Shown in pieces: positions 33,491-40,084 of a DNA stretch of 40,084 nt. The notes under the pieces were generated by a model, which saw nothing but the letters and a program-made list of their open reading frames with translations, did no database searches and was not told the origin of the DNA. Position 1 is the first letter of the stretch; each line of letters opens with the position of its first letter. The translations under genes and the position numbers were made by a program. The DNA is taken from positions 1-40,084 of the forward strand of contig JANXAW010000032.1 of NCBI GenBank assembly GCA_025061985.1. The letters are read 5' to 3'. The stretch is from Fimbriimonadales bacterium. Its GTDB lineage: Bacteria; Armatimonadota; Fimbriimonadia; Fimbriimonadales; GBS-DC.

Positions 33491-33533
33491 TGGATGCGCG
33501 AAAAAGTACGAGAATTTGCAGAAAAGCCGATTT

Positions 33534-33549
33534 TGGCACGAAAATTGCT
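33534..33549 (+). promoter_or_regulatory. Sigma-54 (RpoN) promoter of PEP-CTERM gene 2
   Basis: TGGCACG-AAAA-TTGCT has the same perfect -24/-12 match and spacing as the promoter of the first paralogue. The leader to the ATG at 33589 would be about 30 nt. Confidence 0.8.
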
Positions 33550-33588
33550 CTCCAATGGATGCACAAGCTTCAGAAAGGAGGAGCGACT

Positions 33589-34215
33589 ATGAGACGGTTG
33601 CTTTTGGCATTAGGAGCGTTGTTTGCGGTTGCGAGCGCCTTCGCGTGGAACATCAGCATCCTGCAAAGCGACGGCACATTAGCACCTCCGAACACAACGA
33701 TCGCCGTACCGACAGAGACACTTGCTAGCCCTCTCCCCCAAGTAACCTTCCTCACTGCTAATGCTAGTCCCAATCCGCTATTTGTGGGTGCTGCGTCGGG
33801 CTTCAACACGGGAAGCTTTATTGGACGCTATACGATTAGCAACCCGCCCAATCCCACGCTTTACTTGAATGGTTTCAGCTTTACGATTGCGGGGGTTGTA
33901 TCTGGCTCTGCGCAGATCACTTGGTCTAAAGTCGTAAGACGCCTTTCAGACAATGCTGTGCTATGGCAAAGCAGTGGCACGATCTCGAGCGCTACTTTGA
34001 ACGCTTTTAGCTACACGATCAACGTTAGTTTGCCTGCCGTAAGCGGAGTGCTGGTGGAAGAAGAGTTCCAGCTCACGCGAGGCAACACGCAAGACCCCTT
34101 CTCCTTTGCGGGGCTGTCGTTTGTGGAGCAGGATTGGACGGTCGTGCCCGAGCCTGCAAGCATGCTTGTACTGGCAACGGGCTTAGTCGGCTTACTGCGA
34201 CGCCGCCTGTGCTGA
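33589..34215 (+). CDS. PEP-CTERM sorting-domain protein (paralogue 2)
   Basis: A 208-residue exported protein, clearly paralogous to its upstream neighbour. Both mature proteins begin with a W-N-x-x-I pattern, then share VPT, SPLPQ-TF-TANA-PNP, YTIS and FVEQDW. The signal peptide is RRLLLALGALFAVASAFA. The C-terminus is VPEPASML, a hydrophobic helix and RRRLC, a slightly unusual end because the last residue is cysteine. The ATG at 33589 has AAAGGAGGAG upstream. Its own sigma-54 promoter and the terminator before it show that it is transcribed separately from gene 1. Function is unknown; matrix or surface role is inferred from the sorting tail. Confidence 0.9.
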   Translation: MRRLLLALGALFAVASAFAWNISILQSDGTLAPPNTTIAVPTETLASPLPQVTFLTANASPNPLFVGAASGFNTGSFIGRYTISNPPNPTLYLNGFSFTIAGVVSGSAQITWSKVVRRLSDNAVLWQSSGTISSATLNAFSYTINVSLPAVSGVLVEEEFQLTRGNTQDPFSFAGLSFVEQDWTVVPEPASMLVLATGLVGLLRRRLC

Positions 34216-34256
34216 AAGCATAGTTCCTCCTTTCCTTTGTTGGGCTACTGCGCAAG

Positions 34257-34277
34257 GGGGCAGCAGTCGGCTGCCCC
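34257..34277. terminator. Hairpin between PEP-CTERM gene 2 and asd
   Basis: GGGGCAGC-AGTCG-GCTGCCCC has perfect 8-bp arms and lies between two convergent genes. It has no T-tract on either side, so termination in one or both directions is plausible but not certain. Confidence 0.5.
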
Positions 34278-34286
34278 TCCTATGGC

Positions 34287-35300
34287 TCACGGAGTGGGAG
34301 CTCGCCCAATAAGGTGTTCGGCGATTTGCACAGCGTTCAATGCAGCCCCTTTGCGCAGCTGGTCGCCACAGGCAAACAGGGCAACTCCATCCGGCGTGCC
34401 TAAGTCATACCGAATGCGTCCTACCAACACCTCGTCGCGCCCTGTTGCCTCAATCGGCATGGGGAAGTGGTTATGGGGGCGGTCATCCACCAGTTGTACG
34501 CCTGGGAAACGCTGGTATGCCGTGTAAATCGCCTCAAGGGGTGGGCGCGTTTCCAGTTCTACCACTAAGCTTTCACTGTGGGCGCGCAGCACAGGCACGC
34601 GTATGCAAGTCGGCGACACCGCTACCTCGGGGTCGCCCCAAATTTTGCGCGTCTCCACAATCATCTTGCGCTCTTCTTCGTTGTAGCCGTCTTCGCCGAT
34701 GGGCGAGTTGTGCGAGAAAAGGTTGAACGCATAGGGGTGGGGAAGCACCCTTGGCTGGAACGGCTCACCCTGCAGGTAGGCGCGAGTAGACTCTAGCAGC
34801 TCCTGCATCGCCTGCGCCCCTGCCCCACTGGCTGCCTGATACGTAGAAACTACAATGCGCCGAATGCGCGCAAGCCGTCGCAACGGCTCCAATGCCATTA
34901 GCATAATAATCGTGGAACAGTTCGGATTGGCAATAATCCCCGCGTGGTGGCGTAAGGCGTCGGGGTTGATTTCGGGAATAACCAGGGGCACATTCGGCTC
35001 CATCCGAAACGCTGAGGAATTGTCAATCACAGCTGCTCCTGACTGCACCGCAATCGGCGCGAACTCTTTGCTACGTGACGCACCTGCTGAGAAAAAGGCA
35101 AAGTCAACCCCTTTGAACGAGTCGGGACGCAGCGCATGCACGGGGATAGCTTCCCCACGAAAGAGCAGGGTTTTGCCTACGGAGCGCTCGGAGGCAAACA
35201 AGCGCAGTTCGCTTATTGGGAACTGACGCTGCTCTAATATCTGCAGCAGCTCTTGCCCTACCGCGCCTGTTGCGCCTACAATCGCCACACGGTACGACAC
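34287..35300 (-). CDS. asd: Aspartate-semialdehyde dehydrogenase
   Basis: Asd reduces aspartyl phosphate to aspartate semialdehyde with NADPH, the branch point to lysine, diaminopimelate, methionine and threonine. The 337-residue protein has the nucleotide-binding VAIVGATGAVGQELL at the N-terminus. The catalytic cysteine is in ANPNCSTI (Cys128), and the active-site histidine is in RVPVLRAHSE. Length is typical. The start is a GTG at 35300, only 7 nt downstream of a TACACT box and with no ribosome-binding site, which suggests a leaderless mRNA. It is downstream of the DUF2993 gene but has its own promoter. Confidence 0.96.
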   Translation of the reverse strand: MSYRVAIVGATGAVGQELLQILEQRQFPISELRLFASERSVGKTLLFRGEAIPVHALRPDSFKGVDFAFFSAGASRSKEFAPIAVQSGAAVIDNSSAFRMEPNVPLVIPEINPDALRHHAGIIANPNCSTIIMLMALEPLRRLARIRRIVVSTYQAASGAGAQAMQELLESTRAYLQGEPFQPRVLPHPYAFNLFSHNSPIGEDGYNEEERKMIVETRKIWGDPEVAVSPTCIRVPVLRAHSESLVVELETRPPLEAIYTAYQRFPGVQLVDDRPHNHFPMPIEATGRDEVLVGRIRYDLGTPDGVALFACGDQLRKGAALNAVQIAEHLIGRAPTP

Positions 35301-35307
35301 GGCGAGT

Positions 35308-35313
35308 AGTGTA
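35308..35313 (-). promoter_or_regulatory. -10 promoter element of asd (leaderless type)
   Basis: TACACT preceded by AGG on the minus strand ends 7 nt before the GTG start. The element lies just after the stop of the DUF2993 gene. Confidence 0.5.
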
Positions 35314-35315
35314 CC

Positions 35316-36113
35316 TTAGACGCGCGATTTGGGTATCCACACCCTGCCCTGTGCTCGCATCCTGCCTACCTCGCTTTGTACCACATCTATGGCTAGCCCG
35401 TCATACAGCCCCAAGTCGCGTTCGACGTCGATGATCGGGTTGAGGAACTGGCGGAGCAGTTCTGCTGATTGCGCGGGCAGGCTTGCGCCTTCTATGTCCA
35501 CCTGCATCTCTGCAAGGTCTAAAAAGCGTCCCTCCCGCGGGGCGAGTTTACCAACGGCTCGAAAGCGCACCTCACTGCCCAGCAGCAGCGCAACGCCCTG
35601 CACCACCGTCTGCTGAGGGCTGATTTGCACGGCGACTTCGCGAATGAAACGCGCATACTTTGCGCGAATGTAAGCTGCAAGGTCGTGCTCATTCACCACG
35701 ATTTCGCACGCGCCTACCCCTGTTGCGCTTAGGCGAAAGATTCGCTTGGCGAGCGCAAGGCTTCGGTCATAAAAGACCTCGGGGATGATCGCGGTGGCGT
35801 ACTCCGCGCGCAGCCCGCGGAGACTGGCGTTCTCTATTAGCAGCACGAACTGCTTGATTAGCCCTGTGCGAGGGCGCTCAGGCTCTAGGGTGAAGGGCAA
35901 TCCGTTTAGGGTGAAGTCGCGGGCGTACACTGTGAGGCGGTGTAGGCGCCCCCGAAGCAATCCATCTATGCCATCTGGCTCGATTCGAACGCGAATGGTG
36001 CCGCTGCCGATTCGTTGGCGGATTTCGCGGGCAGCTGTTTTCTCGACTTCACGCAGCGCGCCGCGCCCTATGGTCAGCGCGATTGCGATAATGGCTATCC
36101 ACTCGCGCCTCAC
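35316..36113 (-). CDS. DUF2993 (LmeA-like) family protein
   Basis: A 265-residue protein of the DUF2993 family, related to LmeA of mycobacteria and to cyanobacterial homologues; some members bind phospholipids in the cell envelope. A short hydrophobic N-terminus (WIAIIAIALTIG) is likely a signal or anchor. Family features are the repeated amphipathic strands, IRVRIEPDGIDGLLRGRLHRLTVYARDF and LNEHDLAAYI-like VNEHDLAAYIRAKY. The GTG start overlaps the TPR-gene stop as GTGA, so translation is coupled. Function is not stated by the sequence; a lipid-binding envelope role is inferred from the family. Confidence 0.75.
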   Translation of the reverse strand: MRREWIAIIAIALTIGRGALREVEKTAAREIRQRIGSGTIRVRIEPDGIDGLLRGRLHRLTVYARDFTLNGLPFTLEPERPRTGLIKQFVLLIENASLRGLRAEYATAIIPEVFYDRSLALAKRIFRLSATGVGACEIVVNEHDLAAYIRAKYARFIREVAVQISPQQTVVQGVALLLGSEVRFRAVGKLAPREGRFLDLAEMQVDIEGASLPAQSAELLRQFLNPIIDVERDLGLYDGLAIDVVQSEVGRMRAQGRVWIPKSRV

Positions 36114-38590
36114 CGCTCCGCCTCCATTCGCTCCAGTGCCTCGCGCACATCAGGGTTGGTGGGAAAGTTGTCGCGCATAATGCGCAGCAGTTCCAGGGCA
36201 CGATAGCGTAGCCCCAGCAGCTCTAGGTGGCGTACCAACTTTAGCCCTACGGCAACATCGTCAGGCACAGCGCGATAGAGGGCTTGCAACGCCTGCAAAG
36301 CGTCTACCAGGGAGCCATGCTGCTCGGCATAGCTGACCCACTCGCGCAGCAGGTTCACATTGGTCGGTTGCAGGCGCGCCAGCTGCGCGTAGATACGGAG
36401 CGCCTCTCGATGGCGCTGTTGGGCACTCAATAGGCTTAGCTCAAGCAACAAGAGCGCTGTATTGTTTGGCTTGGCGCGGAGCCGCTGGCGCACCAAGGCT
36501 AGCGCTTCGTCGACCTTGTTCTCGCGGCGCAGCCACGCCACATAGGCTTTGAGCGGCTCGTTTGCAGGGGTGTCTCGCTGAGCAAGTTCACGAATCAACG
36601 CACGGTACTCCACTTCACGCCCTAACTCCTTCGCTAACTGCTCCAATGGTGGGTAGAGGCTGATGTCGTCGGGGTCAATACGCAACGCACGCACCAGCGT
36701 TTGCCACGCAGCGTCCTTGCGTCCCTGCTGGATTTGGATTTTAGCGATGTGGTAGAGTGTCCATGTGTGCTTGGGGTCTAAGGTGTGCGCCTGTTGGTAG
36801 GCAGTCAGCGCATCCGCGTGGCGTTGAAGCGTCTCGTACACCACACCCAACAGCCGATAGTTTTCCGCGTTCTTCGGCTCGCGCCGAACCGCCTCTTTGA
36901 GCGTGGCAACAGCCTCCTCGCCTCTGCCCGCCTGAATCAGCTGACTCGCTAGGAACGGTAAAAACGAGTCGCCATGGCATTGCACCATTTCTTTGAGGTA
37001 GCCGATCAGTTCATCCGTGCGGTTTAGTCGGCGGTACAAGTCCAGCAAGGCAGAGAACGCTAGTTGGTTGATTGTTTTGCCCAGCGTGAGACGGCGGTAG
37101 ACTTCGATGGCTTTATCGGGCTGGTTGAGTTCGCGGTACATCGCTGCAGCGCCCAGCAGGGCAGGCTCGTTACTGGGGTCTTGTGCCAGCACCTGCTGAT
37201 AGAGTTCTAATGCCTGTTGGAACTGTTGGCGTCGTTCGGCATAGCGCGCCTTGCCAAGGAGCGCGATTGGGTCCTTCGGTGCCTGCTGCAGGATCTGGTC
37301 GTAGAGTTGCACGGCTTCATCCTCACGCCCTTGGCGCATCAGAAACTGGGCAAATTCGCGCACCAGCTCCGTGCGCTCTGGAAACTTCTGCAGCAGCTGG
37401 CGATAGGTTTCCTCCGCCAACTGCGGCTGGCGGTTGCGTTCATACATGCGCGCTAGATACTGCAAGGGGCGTGGGTCGTCGGGCACATGAGCTGCCCAGT
37501 TGTGTAGGAACGGCGAGAGTTCGGTTTCTTCCACCTGCTGCGCAAGCAGCACTTGGTATTGCCCCTCGTAGGCACGCGCATTGCGCGGCATACGCTTGAG
37601 TACCTCAGCAAACTGCGCACGCGCCTTGCCGTACTCTTTCAGGTGAAAGTGGCAATATGCCACCTCAGTGAGTACCTCGAAGTAGAGTTGCTCGGTGGAA
37701 GGCACCAGTTGCAGCACTGCGCCAAGGTGCGCCAGTGCTTCACGGTAGCGCTCTTTGCGCATAAGAATAAGCCCCGCGCCCAGGTGCGCATCCGCGTTCT
37801 TCGGGTAGACCTTCGCTAAGTGCCGATAGTCAGCAAGGGCTGCCTCGAGGTTATTCAGTCGCTGATAAAGGCTAGCACGCTTGAAGCGCGTGGGTAAATC
37901 GTCAGGCTCGCGCTTTAGCACCTCGGTATAGGCGTGGATAGCGCGCTCAGGCAACCCTAATGCCTCATAAGTCATTCCAAGCGATTTCCAGCCCGTAGTG
38001 TAGTTAGGCTTGAGCGTAACTGCTTGCCGAAAGTGGCGTTCCGCTTCCTGATAGCGCTGCTGTTGGTATGCTATGATGCCGAGGTTATAGTGAAGGCGGA
38101 AATCGTTGGGGCGTTTGGCAAGTGCTTGCTGGAATTTCTCGCGAGCTAAGCTCCAGTTGTTTTGGAGCATCGCCAACGCCCCTTCCAGCACCGGCAGCTC
38201 GGGTTCATTAGGAAAGCGCGCTTGCAACATGCGTAGATAGCCTTTAGCGTCCTCCAAGCGGTTGAGGTCTAAGCACAGGCGCGCCAGTTCCACCAATGCG
38301 CGTGGCTCCTTGGGGTTGAGCGTGGCGGCGCGGCGCAGGTGCATTAGTGCCTTTTCATGTTGGTTCTGCAGGCGGTAAAGCAGTCCTAAGCTTAGGTGTG
38401 CCGGGGCAAAGGTAGGGTGCTTCCGCACAATTTCCAGCAACAGTGGCTCGGCTTCACGCAGTTTGCCCTGTGCTGCCAAGCGGATGGCGCGTTCGTAACG
38501 CTGTAGCTGCTCCTGTGGGAGCGGCGCTTGTGCAAGGGCGAACAGAAACGACAGCCCAAGTAGCCCACTCAGCCAAACACGAGATCGCAT
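36110..38590 (-). CDS. Exported tetratricopeptide-repeat protein
   Basis: An 826-residue protein made almost wholly of tetratricopeptide repeats, about twenty helical pairs, after an N-terminal signal peptide (LSGLLGLSFLFALAQA). Typical units include FAPAHLSLGLLYRLQNQHEKALMHLRRA and PTRFKRASLYQRLNNLEAALADYRHL. TPR solenoids bind partner proteins, so an extracytoplasmic scaffold is likely; no enzyme domain is visible. A TATACT box ends 8 nt before the ATG and no ribosome-binding site exists, so it is probably leaderless. Downstream it overlaps the DUF2993 gene. Confidence 0.85.
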   Translation of the reverse strand: MRSRVWLSGLLGLSFLFALAQAPLPQEQLQRYERAIRLAAQGKLREAEPLLLEIVRKHPTFAPAHLSLGLLYRLQNQHEKALMHLRRAATLNPKEPRALVELARLCLDLNRLEDAKGYLRMLQARFPNEPELPVLEGALAMLQNNWSLAREKFQQALAKRPNDFRLHYNLGIIAYQQQRYQEAERHFRQAVTLKPNYTTGWKSLGMTYEALGLPERAIHAYTEVLKREPDDLPTRFKRASLYQRLNNLEAALADYRHLAKVYPKNADAHLGAGLILMRKERYREALAHLGAVLQLVPSTEQLYFEVLTEVAYCHFHLKEYGKARAQFAEVLKRMPRNARAYEGQYQVLLAQQVEETELSPFLHNWAAHVPDDPRPLQYLARMYERNRQPQLAEETYRQLLQKFPERTELVREFAQFLMRQGREDEAVQLYDQILQQAPKDPIALLGKARYAERRQQFQQALELYQQVLAQDPSNEPALLGAAAMYRELNQPDKAIEVYRRLTLGKTINQLAFSALLDLYRRLNRTDELIGYLKEMVQCHGDSFLPFLASQLIQAGRGEEAVATLKEAVRREPKNAENYRLLGVVYETLQRHADALTAYQQAHTLDPKHTWTLYHIAKIQIQQGRKDAAWQTLVRALRIDPDDISLYPPLEQLAKELGREVEYRALIRELAQRDTPANEPLKAYVAWLRRENKVDEALALVRQRLRAKPNNTALLLLELSLLSAQQRHREALRIYAQLARLQPTNVNLLREWVSYAEQHGSLVDALQALQALYRAVPDDVAVGLKLVRHLELLGLRYRALELLRIMRDNFPTNPDVREALERMEAER

Positions 38591-38598
38591 CGGTGGGG

Positions 38599-38604
38599 AG
38601 TATA
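38599..38604 (-). promoter_or_regulatory. -10 promoter element of the TPR gene (leaderless type)
   Basis: TATACT preceded by AGG on the minus strand ends 8 nt before the ATG, with CCCCACCG between and no Shine-Dalgarno sequence. Confidence 0.55.
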
Positions 38605-38629
38605 CCTTGCCGATGCGGGCAGGCGTAAG

Positions 38630-40084
38630 CTACTTCACAAAAATCACACGCCTATCGCGATATTCGTCACCAAACAGCGTGCGCACGCGCACCTCAATTT
38701 GGTGGAAACCGCGCGGGAGGTTCGCAGGCAAGTTCGCTTGCCACATGTGGATGGCGGGCACGGGTATGGGTAGGGGTCTGCCGGGGAGTTTGAACTCCTG
38801 CTCCTGCTGTTTAAGCGCGACATATGCGGGGTCGAGTTGGTTGGGCACTTGTTGCATCCGTATCCATTCGCCGTTGTTCACGCGCATCTCCACTGTGCAT
38901 CGCTCGGAGCCAAAGAAGAAGTCGACCAGCAACAGTGGTTTCACCCGCTTTGTCGTGGGCGACCTCGTCGGACGCGTAGATGTGCATTTGATAGTCCGCA
39001 GGGCGACGCGCTGCCTGATAGCGCACATGGTAGCAGTTGCGGTTCACCGTGAGCCAGAGGTAGCCGTTGGGGGTGCCGTCGCGCATGGTGTGGGGAATGG
39101 CCTGTGGGGTCGGGCGCACCGGTCCACCAACTGTCGCATACCGTGACGGCGTTGATATGATGGTGCGGCGTGCGCCCCTTCCAGCCCGATTCCGCTCCGA
39201 AGAACCGATGCTGCTGCGTGTGCAGATGCGCGGAGAAGGAAAGCGTGTGCGGAAATGGCGCAAGCATGTCAAACAGCTGCTGCCGCTCGGCTGCAGGCAG
39301 TTCCCACAAGGGGATGTGCATCAGCAGTACAATCAGGTCGTTGCGGCTCACAAAGCGCAGGTAGTTGCGGATAAACTCCAGTTGGCGTTCGCCCAGCCCT
39401 GCCACATAGCGCCCGCGCTGCCCCTCGCGTGCGCCCTGCTAGACCACATTGTCCAGCACCAGATAGTGCGCGCACCCGTACTGAAAGGCGTAATAGTTCG
39501 GCCCGAAGTGGCGATGCCAAGTCTCGTCGCTGTGGGTATCGTCGGGCAAATCGAGGTTCATATCGTGGTTGCCCAGCACATAGTAGATAGGGATGCCAAT
39601 CTGCCCCAGCGTGTGGGTCAGGGCAGGGAAAAGGCTGAGGTCATCGTACAGCACATCGCCCAGCACCATGCCAAACGCTGCCTCTTTCGTGTCGATAAGT
39701 TCGCGCACGACATCCCGCCCGATGTAGAACACTTCGGTCATATCGCGCGGTTGGGTATCGCCGAAAATCAGCACGCGATAGCGCTCGGGTTCGCGATGCG
39801 GGTAGAGGGGAAAATCTATTGAGGCGAGCAGCGACCCTGTAGGCGCAACGCCCTAATAGCGCAGCGGAATCGAGCCATTCGGCTTGTGGACATAGTAAAA
39901 CCGACGAACATTCGCCTCCGATAAAGGCGTGCGCCAGCCGCGTGGCTTGACCACAAAAATAATCGTGTCGTCGTTCACGGGCAAGCGGTAGCGTCCTTGA
40001 GCGTCGGTTTTGACAACCTCGCGCTGGTTGGAAACCAGCACATTCGGGATGCCCCGCTCGCCCGCATCGCGGATGCCATTGCCG
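38630..40084 (-). pseudogene. Calcineurin-like phosphoesterase, broken and cut by the window edge
   Basis: The minus strand encodes, in order, a carbohydrate-binding-like N-terminal segment (VVKTDAQGRYRLPVNDDTI), the metal-binding phosphoesterase core (FGDTQ, GDVLYDD, LGNHD, LMHIPL, FSAHLHTQQHRF) and a C-terminal domain ending in FGDEYRDRRVIFVK. The frame is interrupted by in-frame TAG codons at 39853-39855 (after SIPLRY) and 39439-39441 (after VLDNVV). A one-base shift near 39099-39106 separates DPTG from IPHTMRDGTPNGY, and another shift lies near 38945-38960 before KPLLLVDFFFGSERC. Four lesions in otherwise conserved sequence point to a real, recent pseudogene. The 5' end lies beyond the right edge. 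Confidence 0.8.

Noticed and set aside
39439-39855. Read-through or recoding of the two in-frame TAG codons.
   Set aside because: TAG is a normal stop for other genes here (uvrC, pstS), no recoding signal is visible, and two frameshifts occur in the same gene.

Overview
The window looks like chromosomal DNA of a free-living, diderm bacterium with moderately high GC. PEP-CTERM proteins, lipoproteins, a FlgD-Ig-type secreted protein, a phasin/AarF pair, and Uma2 and DUF4058 accessory proteins fit Armatimonadota or a related deep lineage, often found in warm or hot-spring environments. That assignment is inference from gene content only; the window holds no rRNA, tRNA or other marker. No prophage, transposase or CRISPR array was seen, and no gene-free stretch exceeds about 300 bases.

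Layout. 1-2475: hairpin repeats, a DUF59 Fe-S assembly protein coupled to the membrane protease HtpX, and a sugar-phosphate-isomerase-like TIM barrel. 2726-6210: a divergent pair, a HerA/FtsK-like ATPase and a helical-repeat protein, with a palindrome between them. 6448-9276: RNA ligase RtcB interrupted by a 456-residue intein. 9283-14216: leftward genes, namely a frameshifted DUF4058 pseudogene, a phasin-like/AarF operon and recG. 14294-17332: an orphan dehydrogenase E1 alpha, a Uma2 protein and glpX. 17337-19402: moxR translationally coupled to a glycosyltransferase. 19410-23952: scpB, then a secreted 1016-residue protein followed by a carboxypeptidase-regulatory-like lipoprotein. 24171-28834: uvrC and a leftward pair (large membrane protein plus unknown helical protein). 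28980-31870: pstS-pstC-pstA behind a Pho-box-like repeat. 31883-34215: an unknown protein and two tandem PEP-CTERM paralogues, each behind a sigma-54 promoter. 34287-38590: asd, a DUF2993 protein and an 826-residue TPR protein. 38630 to the right edge: a decayed calcineurin-like phosphoesterase.

Regulation can be read unusually clearly here. Vegetative -10 boxes of the form GGTATAAT, GGTATACT or GGTACACT lie very close to the start codons and fall into two groups. In one the gap to the start codon is 16-23 nt with a clear Shine-Dalgarno sequence; in the other it is 7-11 nt with none, which implies leaderless transcripts (recG, Uma2, asd, the TPR gene and probably uvrC). The PEP-CTERM pair uses a different sigma factor (sigma-54), and pst carries a Pho-type direct repeat. 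The most notable items are the sigma-54/PEP-CTERM pair, the RtcB intein with an apparently dead homing endonuclease, and the leaderless promoter class.
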